A DNA stretch of 54,494 bases from Flavobacteriales bacterium (GTDB lineage Bacteria > Bacteroidota > Bacteroidia > Flavobacteriales > Schleiferiaceae). Location: positions 1 through 54,494 of the forward strand of contig JAAXJR010000011.1 of NCBI GenBank assembly GCA_012269745.1, given 5' to 3'. The notes under the pieces are model-generated. The model had not been told where the DNA came from and did not search any database. It saw nothing but the letters and a program-made list of their open reading frames with translations. Shown here in pieces: positions 16,302 to 26,235 of this stretch (the stretch's first letter is position 1; each line of letters begins with the position of its first letter). The position numbers and the translations under genes are program-made.

Positions 16302-18207
16302 GAATAGAACAGCTGTTTTTGCTTCGTTGATTGCAGTAAGCTGCATGAATGAGACGCCCATTGAATTGGCCCCTTTGACTGAACAAAAATCAAAAGCCAT
16401 TATTGAAATGGACGGGATGAAATTCCGCGACCTGAATGGTAATGGTGCCTTAGATCCTTACGAAGATTCTCGAGTAGATACTGAAGAGCGTATTACCGAC
16501 CTTATCGGGCAAATGTCCATCGCTGAAAAAGTTGGAATGATGTGGATTCCAGGGACCGGAGTTAGTGGCACCGGCGACCCAATGAGCACGAAAGAAGTAG
16601 AAGGTCCCGCGGCACGTATGCCAAGCATCGGAGCAACGATGACCGGTAAGGAAATTCGCCATTTCAATGTGTGGTCATTACCGACGGATTTAACGCTAGT
16701 TGCCAACTGGTACAACAGCGTACAATTGTTGGCCGAAGAAAGCAGATTAGGTATCCCAGTTACTATTGCTTCTGACCCAAGGCATCACTTCAGTGAGAAC
16801 ATTTTCTCTGTAGCAGCAACTCAATTTACCCAGTTCTGCGAAATGCCCGGATTCGCAGCTATTGGAGATGAAAATTTGGTCCGTGAGTTTGCAGAGGTGG
16901 TTCGCAAAGAGTATTTGGCCGTAGGTATTAGAGAATCGTTACACCCACAAATAGATTTAGCGACCGAGCCGCGTTGGTCAAGAATCAACGGTAATTTTTC
17001 TGAAGATGCTGAATTGACGGCAAGATTAGTAAAGCCTTACATCGAAGGTCTTCAAAGCGACATGAATAATGGTGTAGCCTGTATGACCAAACACTTCCCG
17101 GGCGGTGGTCCGCAGAAAAAAGGCCTCGATCCGCATTTCGCTTTCCAGGAAGGCCAAATTTACCCCGGTGATAATTTTGATTACCACCTCATTCCGTTCG
17201 AGGCTGCATTCGAAGCAAACACCTCTGCCATCATGCCCTACTATGGAATTCCAACAGATCAAACCGAGGAGAACGTCGCTATGGCCTTTAACAAGGTAAT
17301 TATTACAGAACTTCTTCGAGGAAAATATGCCTATGACGGGGTCGTATGTACCGATTGGGGGCTGATCACTGACGTCAACTTTGGCCCAGTAGTTTGGCCC
17401 GCTCGTGCTTGGGGTGTGGAACACCTAAGCGGGTTAGAACGTGTAGAGCGCATCATTGAGGTAGGTTGCGACCAATTCGGTGGCGAAAACCGCACTGAAC
17501 TTCTCATTGAACTCGTTGAAGAAGAAAAAATATCCGAGGCTCGTTTGGACGAAAGTGTTCGCCGCATATTACGCCAGAAATTTGCCTTGGGACTCTTCGA
17601 CAACCCATTCATAGACGAGACCGTAGTGAACAATGTTGTAGGTGCAGCCAAGGACCTTGGTTTGGCAACTCAGCAACGTTCAATGACCTTATTAAAAAAC
17701 GAAGCAACACTGCCGCTCGCACAAAACAGCTTGAAGGTATATGCTAAAAATATGGACAGCGCTACGGTAGCTCAATATGCTACAGTGGTAAGCAACCCTG
17801 AAGAAGCAGATGTGGCTATTATTCGCTTAAATACTCCTTGGGTTCCGGTAGATACCAAAAACTTCTTTGCCGCAGGCTTCCACCACGGAGATCTCGACTT
17901 CAAGGGAGAAGAAAAAGAAGAAATCTTGGCCCTACTTGAAAAGGTACCAACTGTCGTTGACCTCTATTTGGACCGCCCTGCTGTTGTTCCTGAAATCAGT
18001 GAACAAGCGGCAGCGCTCATCGCAAATTTCGGAGCAAGCGACCAAAGTGTATGTGAAGTTCTGTTTGGAAACACTGCACCGGAAGGAAAACTTCCGTTTG
18101 AGCTTCCATCTTCTATGCAAGCGGTGGAAGAGCAAAAAGCTGATCTACCTTACGACAGTAAAGATCCTCTCTACGAATTTGGATTTGGGTTGAGCTACCC
18201 AGAATAG
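16294..18207 (+). CDS. GH3-family glycoside hydrolase lipoprotein
   Basis: 637 residues from the ATG at 16294, with lipoprotein signal LIAVSC (Cys17). An EF-hand-like loop DLNGNGALDPYED (46-58) matches the one in the divergent GH3 enzyme. The barrel contains KHFPGGG (266-272) and the nucleophile Asp354 in VVCTDWG. The second domain ends at LYEFGFGLSYPE. The C-terminal FnIII-like domain of the 801-residue enzyme is absent, so the protein is shorter and probably of different specificity. It overlaps the esterase gene by 8 bp and is followed by a strong terminator. Confidence 0.87.
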   Translation: MIKNRTAVFASLIAVSCMNETPIELAPLTEQKSKAIIEMDGMKFRDLNGNGALDPYEDSRVDTEERITDLIGQMSIAEKVGMMWIPGTGVSGTGDPMSTKEVEGPAARMPSIGATMTGKEIRHFNVWSLPTDLTLVANWYNSVQLLAEESRLGIPVTIASDPRHHFSENIFSVAATQFTQFCEMPGFAAIGDENLVREFAEVVRKEYLAVGIRESLHPQIDLATEPRWSRINGNFSEDAELTARLVKPYIEGLQSDMNNGVACMTKHFPGGGPQKKGLDPHFAFQEGQIYPGDNFDYHLIPFEAAFEANTSAIMPYYGIPTDQTEENVAMAFNKVIITELLRGKYAYDGVVCTDWGLITDVNFGPVVWPARAWGVEHLSGLERVERIIEVGCDQFGGENRTELLIELVEEEKISEARLDESVRRILRQKFALGLFDNPFIDETVVNNVVGAAKDLGLATQQRSMTLLKNEATLPLAQNSLKVYAKNMDSATVAQYATVVSNPEEADVAIIRLNTPWVPVDTKNFFAAGFHHGDLDFKGEEKEEILALLEKVPTVVDLYLDRPAVVPEISEQAAALIANFGASDQSVCEVLFGNTAPEGKLPFELPSSMQAVEEQKADLPYDSKDPLYEFGFGLSYPE

Positions 18208-18239
18208 TCTTCATCCTGATACTCTGATTGATTCGCAGT

Positions 18240-18271
18240 AAAGCCCTTCCAAAAGTGGAAGGGCTTTTTTT
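18240..18271 (+). terminator. Rho-independent terminator after the GH3 operon
   Basis: The stem AAGCCCTTCC / GGAAGGGCTT (18241-18250, 18257-18266) with a 6-nt loop is followed by a run of T. Confidence 0.85.
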
Positions 18272-18361
18272 CATTTTAGTATAAAAATCTCACCAAGTAC
18301 ATTAAACCTTCACCTAGTTGCGTTATCTATGTAGAAAGAACCCTTTCTAATTCAACGCCTT

Positions 18362-19525
18362 ATGAAGAAATCATTGTTCCTGCTTTTAGGGGCGACCCTA
18401 GCCCTAGCGAGTTGTGAGAAAAACAATACCCCCGCTGAGGATTCACCGGTAAACTTGCCTGAATCGGCCTATAATTATAGCGACATCACCCTACCCGCAC
18501 ATCTCACTACCAATGTCCTTAATGGCGCGGGGCAAAATGCGGCCGTCGATAATGACAATACTCCGGCCGATAATCCAACCACGGACGAGGGAGCAACTTT
18601 GGGACGCGTTCTTTTTTACGATAAAAATTTAAGTGCTAACGGCACAGTGTCCTGCGCCTCGTGTCACAAGCAACACAAAGGATTTTCTGACGGAGATGTG
18701 CTGAGTAGAGGATTTGATGGCGGTCTCACAGGAAGACACAGCATGTCTTTAGTCAATGCTGTTTTCTACGATCGCGGTCGATTCTTCTGGGACGAGCGCG
18801 CTGCAACCTTAGAAGACCAAGTGCTTCAACCCTTCCAAGATGAAGTCGAAATGGGCATGACATTGGACGAGGTCGTTGCCGCAGTCGCAGAGCAAGCATT
18901 CTATGCGGACCTTTTCAATGATGCTTTCGGTACTGACGAGATCAATTCTGACCGCATCTCAAAAGCCTTGTCTCAATTCATCCGCGCCATGGTCAGCGTA
19001 GATAGCAAATATGACCAAGGACGTGTTTCAGCCAACAATCCCAACCAAGACTTCGCCAATTTCACCGAGAGCGAAAATCGCGGTAAGACGCTGTTCTTCC
19101 GCCCACCAGGCCTCGGCGGCGGCGGTTGCATCGGTTGCCACTCTACTGAAGCTTTCATCAACCCGGACAACGGACCTACCAACAACGGACTAGATTCAAA
19201 CACAACAGCAGACGAAGGTGTATTTACGGCCATCCCTAATCCACAATTCAGAGGGGCCTTTAAAGTGCCTTCTTTGAAGAGCATCGAGCTCACAGCACCC
19301 TATATGCATGACGGACGCTTTGCTACTTTAGAGGAAGTCGTAGAACATTACAACAGTGGCGTTCAAAACCACCCTAATTTGGCACCGGCATTGCGTGACG
19401 ACGACGGCAATCCTATTCGCTTAAACCTGAGCGAACAGGACAAAGCGGACCTCGTGAATTTCCTTAAGACACTGACCGACGAAAGTCTTGAAGAAGACGA
19501 GAAATTTAGCGATCCTTGGATCTAA
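18362..19525 (+). CDS. Di-haem cytochrome c peroxidase (MauG/CcpA family) lipoprotein
   Basis: 387 residues with lipobox LALASC (Cys18), so the mature protein is periplasmic or surface-anchored. Two haem c motifs, CASCH (98-102) and CIGCH (256-260), are spaced as in bacterial cytochrome c peroxidases; Met315 in APYMHDGRF is a likely axial ligand. The FFWDER segment (141-146) and GRHSMSLVN are conserved family features. It reduces hydrogen peroxide using electrons from the respiratory chain, or may act on a protein substrate as MauG does. It stands alone between terminators. Confidence 0.9.
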   Translation: MKKSLFLLLGATLALASCEKNNTPAEDSPVNLPESAYNYSDITLPAHLTTNVLNGAGQNAAVDNDNTPADNPTTDEGATLGRVLFYDKNLSANGTVSCASCHKQHKGFSDGDVLSRGFDGGLTGRHSMSLVNAVFYDRGRFFWDERAATLEDQVLQPFQDEVEMGMTLDEVVAAVAEQAFYADLFNDAFGTDEINSDRISKALSQFIRAMVSVDSKYDQGRVSANNPNQDFANFTESENRGKTLFFRPPGLGGGGCIGCHSTEAFINPDNGPTNNGLDSNTTADEGVFTAIPNPQFRGAFKVPSLKSIELTAPYMHDGRFATLEEVVEHYNSGVQNHPNLAPALRDDDGNPIRLNLSEQDKADLVNFLKTLTDESLEEDEKFSDPWI

Positions 19526-19541
19526 TCTAACGGACTGAAAG

Positions 19542-19564
19542 GGCGGCATTTAGCCGCCTTTTTA
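19542..19564 (+). terminator. Rho-independent terminator after the di-haem peroxidase
   Basis: The stem GGCGGC / GCCGCC (19542-19547, 19553-19558), loop ATTTA, is followed by TTTTT. Confidence 0.85.
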
Positions 19565-19621
19565 TTTGGAATTGACCCCGGAAATCTTTATCTTCTTAAG
19601 ACCACCTTTAACTTAATTCCT

Positions 19622-20689
19622 ATGACCTACTTTAATCCAAAGCTCAGCACTTTTGAGCGTTATGCCCAGCCTTTATTAGGCTGGTTCGGCATGGAAGTCA
19701 ACGACCTTGAAAATCTCATGTTTTCTTCACCACCCCCTTCGCTCGAAGGGGTGAATGCAAAGTTTGCACGCAACATTCGCTACGGCGACCACAGCCGCAA
19801 CACTTTTGACATCCTATTGCCTAAAACCAATGAGCCGTGCCCGCTGGTAATCTTCATCCACGGCGGCTCTTTTGTTAGTGGCAACAAAGAATATATCTAT
19901 TACGACGATCCCGAGGTACTCATTGATAATGGACATTACCCGTCTATTATCAAGGACCTTTTGGCTAAGAATATTGCGGTGGCCACCATCAATTATCCCT
20001 TACTATATGAAGGGAACAAGGAAGGTGTTTTAAGCCCACTAATGAATTGTCACCACGCCATCTGGTACATCTCTACACATGCGAACACTTTGGGTTTAGA
20101 TGCCGACCGATTCCTCTTGGCCGGCACCTCCGCCGGAGGCGGAGCCGCACTCTGGGTCGCCCATCAGATAGGCAGTAAGAAAAAGCAACAAATTGAATTG
20201 GTACTTCCTGGGTCTACACTTAAAGGCCTCTCATTAAAAATGCCCAAAATCAAGGCTGTAGCTATGATCAATTCTCAGTGCTCTTATGATCTCGAAGGTC
20301 GCTGGGTTCCCGAAGTGTTCAATGATTACAACCTGACGTTCAAGATGATGTTTGCGCCATTTCGCCACAGCATCATGAGCTTCTATGGGCTGACCAATGT
20401 AAAAGAGTACTTTCTAGAACGCATGGAATATTACCGCGACGCCGTAGATATGATTTCCGTCATTGATGAGCACAGTCCTGAGCTGTGGATTGATAATACG
20501 CATGTGAGCCAAGCCATTCCATTCAATGCGTCCATCGCCTCACATCACCCCTACCATGCACGCGCTCTGGTGGACCATTATCGACGCTATGGCGCTAAGG
20601 TCACCGCCTTCTATGGTGATCCTGTTTTGCATGTTGACCGCAATAAAGAATCGCTCGTAAAGTTTATCAGCCGCACCCTTGCCGCGTAG
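19622..20689 (+). CDS. Alpha/beta hydrolase, esterase-like
   Basis: 355 residues, no signal peptide, so probably cytoplasmic. HGGSFVSG (80-87) is the oxyanion segment and GTSAGG (168-173) holds the nucleophile Ser170, as in HSL-type or carboxylesterase hydrolases. AVATINYPLLYEGNKEG resembles the strand preceding the helix in these families. The C-terminal region (about 300-350) contains possible His residues, but I could not assign the triad with certainty. It has its own upstream gap after a terminator and ends before a strong hairpin. The substrate is unknown. Confidence 0.75.
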   Translation: MTYFNPKLSTFERYAQPLLGWFGMEVNDLENLMFSSPPPSLEGVNAKFARNIRYGDHSRNTFDILLPKTNEPCPLVIFIHGGSFVSGNKEYIYYDDPEVLIDNGHYPSIIKDLLAKNIAVATINYPLLYEGNKEGVLSPLMNCHHAIWYISTHANTLGLDADRFLLAGTSAGGGAALWVAHQIGSKKKQQIELVLPGSTLKGLSLKMPKIKAVAMINSQCSYDLEGRWVPEVFNDYNLTFKMMFAPFRHSIMSFYGLTNVKEYFLERMEYYRDAVDMISVIDEHSPELWIDNTHVSQAIPFNASIASHHPYHARALVDHYRRYGAKVTAFYGDPVLHVDRNKESLVKFISRTLAA

Positions 20690-20708
20690 CGGCGAAAATT
20701 AAAACAAA

Positions 20709-20739
20709 GTCCCCCGCTCGGCTGCGCCGAGCGGGGGAC
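20709..20739. terminator. Perfect GC-rich hairpin between convergent genes
   Basis: A 14-bp perfect stem (GTCCCCCGCTCGGC, 20709-20722, with its complement at 20726-20739) around a 3-base loop lies between the esterase and the acyl-CoA dehydrogenase. A T-rich flank exists on the right (CACTTTTAAA). It probably acts as a bidirectional terminator, but it lacks the classic run of T right at the stem, so it could also be a repeated extragenic palindrome. Confidence 0.65.
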
Positions 20740-20790
20740 ACTTTTAAAGCCTGTTTCGCTTTCAGAAAAAAGAGTGGCTTGGTTCAGATC

Positions 20791-22590
20791 TTAAAAACAA
20801 TAATCGCCCTTATCAACCAAGGCTGCAGCCACTCGGCGACGTGCAGCGATGGTGTTGAACGGATCCACTTTGGTATAGCGCTTAATTCCCATGAGCATCA
20901 TGCGGAGCTCATCACCTTCAGCGAAACCACTTACGGCATCGCGCGCATGCTTGGCAACGCGATCTAGGGCATCTGCCAAATAGGTGCGAACCATATCCAA
21001 TTGCAATGAAGCTGCCTCTTCCCCTTTGCTGGCAATGAGTTTCTCAACGCGCAACACTGCCGATTCAGCCGCGTACACATCAATCAACATGTCCGCAAGG
21101 TTCATCATCACTTCCTGCTCTTTCTCCAAATTCTGCATGAACTTCTGCACCGCAGCACCTGCCACAAGCAATCCTGCTTTCTTGGCATTAGCAAGGGCTT
21201 TTTTCTCTTTCACAAGTGGTCCACTTTCCATAGAGCCGCCGAACGAAGGCACGCTGGTCAGCTCCTTTTGAAGCGCCATGGCTGGGCCTAGAAGATCTAA
21301 TTGACCCTTCATTGCCTTTTTCACCATCATACCTACGGATAGGAGTCGATTAATCTCGTTGGTTCCTTCGAAGATTCTGTTGATTCGCGCATCGCGGTAC
21401 ATGCGCGCCGCATCGCCATCCTCAGAGAAGCCCATTCCACCGTGCACCTGAACGTTTTCGTCCACCACATAGTCCACAATCTCAGAGCCCAAGACCTTCA
21501 GAATCGCACACTCTATGCTGTACTCTTCCGCAGCCTTCAACTTCGCCATCTCCGGGGTCTCGCCCTTCTCCAACAAACCGGTCACCATATCACGCATGGC
21601 ACCCGCAGTTCTATACGTTGCCGATTCACCCACATACGTGCGAATCGCCATTTCTGCCAACTTGTGCTGAATCGCGCCAAACGACGCAATAGGAGTTCCA
21701 AACTGATTGCGCTGTGCCGCATAATCTACTGCTCTACCGGTCATCTTCTTTGACCCACCGATGGCCATTGCACACAACTTGAATCGACCAATGTTCAATA
21801 CATTAAAGGCAATGTAATGTCCCTTGCCGATCTCGCCCAGGATGTTGTCCTTCGGCACCTCGACATTCTCGAAGAAGATCATTCGCGTCGAAGATCCTTT
21901 GATCCCCAACTTCTCTTCTTCCGGTCCGCGCGTAATGCCCGGCAAGTCGCCTGGAACAATAAACCCGGTGAATTTATCTCCATCAATCTGAGCAAAGACG
22001 ATGAAAATATCCGCAAAACCACCGTTGGTGATCCACATCTTCTGACCGTTGATCACATAATGTGTACCCGCATCATTCAGCACCGCTTTGGTCTTCGCTG
22101 CCATCGCATCTGAGCCACTTCCTGGCTCCGTCAGACAGTACGCAGATTTCAATGCACCACTGGCCAAATCTGGTAAATACTTCGCTTTCTGCTCTGGCGT
22201 TCCGTAGTAGAGAATGGGCAACGTACCAATACCCGTATGCGCAGCCACGCTCACCCCGAAACTTCCCGCTTTACCGATCTCTTCGGCTAAAACGGAATCG
22301 GTCACTATATCCGCGCCCATACCGCCCCAGTTCTCTGGAACCGCAGCACCAATGATGCCCAACTGACCCATCTCATCCATAAGCGACGGCGTCAATCCTT
22401 CTTCCTGCTTCTCAATGCGCTGAACTACAGGGTCTATTTTGGTTTCCACAAAGTCGCGCGTCATCTCTGAGAACATGCGCTGCTCTTCGGTCAATTCTTC
22501 TGGCGTGAAAGTTTCGCTAGTAGTCGCTTCGCGCACAAGGAACTCGCCTCCGCGCAATACTGCTGATTTGTTTTGGTTAAATTCTGTCAT
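20791..22590 (-). CDS. Acyl-CoA dehydrogenase with C-terminal extension
   Basis: 599 residues: a standard acyl-CoA dehydrogenase core (about 35-425) plus a roughly 170-residue helical C-terminal domain, as in the very-long-chain type. FAD and substrate motifs are YCLTEPGSGSD (151-161), KMWITNGG (184-191), RNQFGTP (294-300) and QVHGGMGF (381-388); Glu408 in IFEGTNEIN is the catalytic base. It makes the trans-2-enoyl-CoA of beta-oxidation. It is the last gene of the tetR operon, 19 bp after the thiolase. Confidence 0.93.
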   Translation of the reverse strand: MTEFNQNKSAVLRGGEFLVREATTSETFTPEELTEEQRMFSEMTRDFVETKIDPVVQRIEKQEEGLTPSLMDEMGQLGIIGAAVPENWGGMGADIVTDSVLAEEIGKAGSFGVSVAAHTGIGTLPILYYGTPEQKAKYLPDLASGALKSAYCLTEPGSGSDAMAAKTKAVLNDAGTHYVINGQKMWITNGGFADIFIVFAQIDGDKFTGFIVPGDLPGITRGPEEEKLGIKGSSTRMIFFENVEVPKDNILGEIGKGHYIAFNVLNIGRFKLCAMAIGGSKKMTGRAVDYAAQRNQFGTPIASFGAIQHKLAEMAIRTYVGESATYRTAGAMRDMVTGLLEKGETPEMAKLKAAEEYSIECAILKVLGSEIVDYVVDENVQVHGGMGFSEDGDAARMYRDARINRIFEGTNEINRLLSVGMMVKKAMKGQLDLLGPAMALQKELTSVPSFGGSMESGPLVKEKKALANAKKAGLLVAGAAVQKFMQNLEKEQEVMMNLADMLIDVYAAESAVLRVEKLIASKGEEAASLQLDMVRTYLADALDRVAKHARDAVSGFAEGDELRMMLMGIKRYTKVDPFNTIAARRRVAAALVDKGDYCF

Positions 22591-22609
22591 GATAGTTCGT
22601 TGTTAGATG

Positions 22610-23788
22610 TTATAGTCGTTCAATAATTCCGGCGATGCCCTGGCCACCACCAATACATGCGGTCACCATGCCGTAGCGCAGATCTCTGCGCGCCATTTCA
22701 TTAATCAGGCTGATCGTCAGCTTCGCTCCAGTACAACCCAGCGGGTGTCCCAAAGCAATAGCCCCACCGTTCACATTCACGATGTCCGGATTCAGACCCG
22801 CCTCGCGAATCACCGCCAAGCTCTGCGCTGCAAATGCTTCGTTCAGCTCAATAAGCTCAATCTGATCCAAGGTCATTCCCGCCTGCTTCAGCGCCTGTGG
22901 AATGGCTGCCACTGGACCTATTCCCATGATTCTCGGATCCACACCGACCGTTGCACAGGTAATCATCTTCGCGATCGGCTTCACGCCCAATTCCTTCACT
23001 TTCTCCTCCGACATCACAAGCACAAAGGCCGCTCCATCACTGGTCTGTGAAGAATTTCCTGCCGTCACGCTCCCCCCTTGCTTAAAGGCCGGGCGCAATT
23101 TTGCCAACGCTTCCAACGAGGTGTCTTGACGCACACCTTCATCCGTGTCCACCACGTAGTTGCGCACCTTGCGCTGGTCGTTTTCCACATATACTTCCTC
23201 CACGGAAATAGGGACAATCTCATCCTTAAACTTTCCGTCTCTGATGGCTGCTGCAGCCTTCTGATGCGATGCCAATGAAAAAGCATCCATGTCCTCACGG
23301 CTCACACCGTAATCTTTGGCCACTTCCTCCGCAGTGAGTCCCATACCTAAATAGTACTCTGGGTGCTCCTGGGCAATCTCATAGTTCAAAACCGTACGCC
23401 AACCTCCCATAGGAATAAGTGACATACTCTCTGTTCCACCGGCAACAATCACATCGCCCATTCCGGCGCTGATCTTGGAGGCTGCCATGGCAATGGTCTC
23501 CAATCCCGAGCCGCAGTAACGGTTTACCGTCACCCCTGCTACCTTCTCTGGCAAGCCTGATTTCAAGGCGATCATTCGACCTACCTGAAGTCCCTGCTCT
23601 GCCTCTGGCATTGCGTTCCCAACGATCACATCGTCTATGTCTTTGGGATCTAAAGCCGGCACGCTGCCGACCAAGTGTTTAATCACGTCCGCCGCTAAAT
23701 CATCCGGGCGAACAAATCGCAGGCCGCCACGACCGCTTTTACCCACGGCGCTTCTAAATCCTGCTACGATATATGCTTCTCTACTCAT
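22610..23788 (-). CDS. Acetyl-CoA C-acyltransferase (3-ketoacyl-CoA thiolase)
   Basis: 392 residues from [10 protein letters not shown]; the longer in-frame start adds unrelated residues. The nucleophile Cys92 is in NRYCGSGLE, the His in [14 protein letters not shown] near residue 349 and the second Cys in CIGGGQG near 379. It cleaves 3-ketoacyl-CoA with CoA to acetyl-CoA and a shortened acyl-CoA, the last step of beta-oxidation. It lies 13 bp after the bifunctional gene and 19 bp before the acyl-CoA dehydrogenase, giving the order of Bacillus fadN-fadA-fadE. Confidence 0.93.
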   Translation of the reverse strand: MSREAYIVAGFRSAVGKSGRGGLRFVRPDDLAADVIKHLVGSVPALDPKDIDDVIVGNAMPEAEQGLQVGRMIALKSGLPEKVAGVTVNRYCGSGLETIAMAASKISAGMGDVIVAGGTESMSLIPMGGWRTVLNYEIAQEHPEYYLGMGLTAEEVAKDYGVSREDMDAFSLASHQKAAAAIRDGKFKDEIVPISVEEVYVENDQRKVRNYVVDTDEGVRQDTSLEALAKLRPAFKQGGSVTAGNSSQTSDGAAFVLVMSEEKVKELGVKPIAKMITCATVGVDPRIMGIGPVAAIPQALKQAGMTLDQIELIELNEAFAAQSLAVIREAGLNPDIVNVNGGAIALGHPLGCTGAKLTISLINEMARRDLRYGMVTACIGGGQGIAGIIERL

Positions 23789-23801
23789 GATGGTTCTTTT
23801 T

Positions 23802-26207
23802 TTAATTTCTGAGCGGCTTGCCTGTTTGTAACATGTGCTGGATACGCTCCAACGTCTTCTGTGTTCCACACAAACTGAGGAACGCCTCGCGCTCGAGATC
23901 TAGGAGGTACTGCTCACTCACCTTCTGTGGGCGCGACAAATCGCCACCACACATCACATAGGCAATCTTGTTGGCAATCAGTTGGTCATGCTCACTGGCG
24001 TAGTTCCCTAATCGGAATGCATGTGAACCGACCATCAACGTTCCCAAACCTGTACGTCCAAGAACCTCAACCTCAGCCTTCATAGGCATCGTATATCCTG
24101 CCTCTGCCAATTCCAATACCGTGCGCTTCGCCTCCGCAATGAGCAGATCGCCGTTCACAGTAATACGGTCTATGCCCGCTCTGTAAATGCCCATGTTCGT
24201 TGCCTCGAAAGCGGAAGTTGCCACCTTCGCCGTTGCAATGTTGACGAACGTCTCGCGCAATCTGTTGATCGCAATATCTCCAGGAGCTAGCGTTTCGGTT
24301 ACGCGCTTGGCCATTTCCTTGGTACCACCGCCACCTGGAAGCAGTCCCACGCCAAATTCAACCAAACCGGTGTAGGTCTCTGCAGCCGCCTGAACGCGGT
24401 CGGCATGCAAGCTGATCTCACAACCTCCACCGAGCGCCAAGCCATGTGGCGCTGTGACTACTGGAATTTTGCTGTAGCGAACGCGCATCATGGTATCCTG
24501 GAAGGCTTTCACCATGAAATTGAGCTCTTCAAATTCCTGTTCGATCGAAGTCATCAGAATCAGCGCGAGGTTCGCACCCGCTGAGAAATTCTGTGCATCG
24601 TTCCCAATGACCAATCCTTTCCAGCCTTGCTCTTCCGCAATCTGAATACTCGTGTTGATTCCTTCCAATACTTCACCACCCATGGCGTTCATCTTGGTAT
24701 GGAACTCTAGACAGAGTACCCCGTCACCGATGTCGTGAAGTGTCGTTCCCGAATTGCCCCAAACCGGTGCATTTGCACGAAGGTTATCTAAGATGATCGT
24801 ACTTCCTTGACCGGGTACATCCACATAGCTTTGGGTGTCCTTATCAAAGTACTTCTTGATGCCGTTTTCGTTGATGTAGAACTTCTCAGCTCCCGCCTTG
24901 AGCATGGCTTTAACCCATGGAGCTACAGGTCCCAATTGCTCTTCAACCAAGGCCGCCATTCGGGCTACTCCCAACACATCCCATAGTTCGAAAGGACCCA
25001 ATTCCCAGCCAAAACCGGCCTTCATTGCATCGTCAATCTGAACGACATTATCCGCTATTTCTGGAATGCGGTAGCTTACATATTTGAAGACATGCGCGTT
25101 GACTTTACGCAAGAAATCGGCAGCCTTGTCCTGACCTTTATTCAATGCCTTCAAACGGTCTTTGAGATCGTCCATCGGCTTCACCATCGCCACAGATGGG
25201 AAGTTGGCCTTCGCCGTCGGCTCGTATTCAAAGGTGTCCAAATTCAATCCCAAAATTTGAGATTTACCGTCTTCGCCTTTGACCTTTTTAAAGAATCCAT
25301 TTTTGGTCTTTGAACCCAGCTTCTTCTCTGCAACCATGCGCTCGAGCCAATCTGGAATTTCAAATGACGCATTCGCTTCATCGTCCGGACAGTAGGTCTT
25401 CACGCCTTGAGCAACCTTTACAATGGTATCTATCCCAACCACATCCGCGGTTCTGTAGGTGGCCGATTTTGCTCTACCAATAAGCGGTCCCGTAATCGTG
25501 TCCACTTCCTTCGGCGTCAATCCCATCTCACGCATCAAATGCATATTCACCATCATGGAGAAAACCCCCACGCGGTTCGCGATGAACGCTGGAGTGTCTT
25601 TGGCCTGAACCGTTGTTTTTCCGAGGTAACGCTTCCCGTAATCCAACAAAAACTCCAAGACCTCAGGGCTCGTTTTTGGCCCAGGAATGAGTTCAAGAAG
25701 TTTCAAATAGCGTGGCGGGTTGAAGAAGTGCGTCCCACAGAAATGCGCCTGGAAGTCGTCGCTGCGACCGGCGCTCATCATTTGGATAGGAATACCTGAA
25801 GTGTTCGAAGTAACGAGCGTACCTGGTTTACGTAAGGCGTCCACTTTTTCGAAGAGCTGCTGCTTGATGTCCAAGCGCTCTATGACGACTTCAATAATCC
25901 AATCGACCTCAGCAATCTTGCCCAGATCATCGTCCAAATTCCCTGTGGTAATTCTTGAGGCGAACGCCTTGTCGTATAGCGGTGCAGGGTTGGATTTCAC
26001 GGCCGCTCCTAGGGCGTCGTTCACCAATCGGTTTCGCACAGCTTTATCTTCAAGTGTCAAACCCTTTGCCTGTTCTTTCGCGTTGAGCTCCCTTGGAACG
26101 ATGTCCAACAAAAGCACCTGAACGCCAATGTTTGCAAAGTGACACGCAATCCTGGAGCCCATAACTCCGGAACCTAATACTGCAACTTTGTTGATGGTTC
26201 TTTTCAT
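23802..26207 (-). CDS. Bifunctional 3-hydroxyacyl-CoA dehydrogenase/enoyl-CoA hydratase
   Basis: 801 residues. The dehydrogenase domain is first (NAD site VAVLGSGVMGSRIACHF, 8-24; catalytic His in GTHFFNPPRY), with its C-terminal domain to about 430. A crotonase-type hydratase domain follows from about 480 (FSAGANLALI near 575 and GLALGGGCEISLH near 635). This order, dehydrogenase then hydratase, is that of FadN and of the Bacteroidota enzymes and is reversed from E. coli FadB. It hydrates enoyl-CoA and oxidises hydroxyacyl-CoA with NAD. It is the second gene of the operon. Confidence 0.92.
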   Translation of the reverse strand: MKRTINKVAVLGSGVMGSRIACHFANIGVQVLLLDIVPRELNAKEQAKGLTLEDKAVRNRLVNDALGAAVKSNPAPLYDKAFASRITTGNLDDDLGKIAEVDWIIEVVIERLDIKQQLFEKVDALRKPGTLVTSNTSGIPIQMMSAGRSDDFQAHFCGTHFFNPPRYLKLLELIPGPKTSPEVLEFLLDYGKRYLGKTTVQAKDTPAFIANRVGVFSMMVNMHLMREMGLTPKEVDTITGPLIGRAKSATYRTADVVGIDTIVKVAQGVKTYCPDDEANASFEIPDWLERMVAEKKLGSKTKNGFFKKVKGEDGKSQILGLNLDTFEYEPTAKANFPSVAMVKPMDDLKDRLKALNKGQDKAADFLRKVNAHVFKYVSYRIPEIADNVVQIDDAMKAGFGWELGPFELWDVLGVARMAALVEEQLGPVAPWVKAMLKAGAEKFYINENGIKKYFDKDTQSYVDVPGQGSTIILDNLRANAPVWGNSGTTLHDIGDGVLCLEFHTKMNAMGGEVLEGINTSIQIAEEQGWKGLVIGNDAQNFSAGANLALILMTSIEQEFEELNFMVKAFQDTMMRVRYSKIPVVTAPHGLALGGGCEISLHADRVQAAAETYTGLVEFGVGLLPGGGGTKEMAKRVTETLAPGDIAINRLRETFVNIATAKVATSAFEATNMGIYRAGIDRITVNGDLLIAEAKRTVLELAEAGYTMPMKAEVEVLGRTGLGTLMVGSHAFRLGNYASEHDQLIANKIAYVMCGGDLSRPQKVSEQYLLDLEREAFLSLCGTQKTLERIQHMLQTGKPLRN

Positions 26208-26235
26208 ATTCTTCTGTGATAGATTTAAGGGTTAG

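Noticed and set aside
20779-26121. Multiple plus-strand open frames across the beta-oxidation operon
   Set aside because: They are shadows of long, well-supported minus-strand genes (low-complexity translation, no domains).
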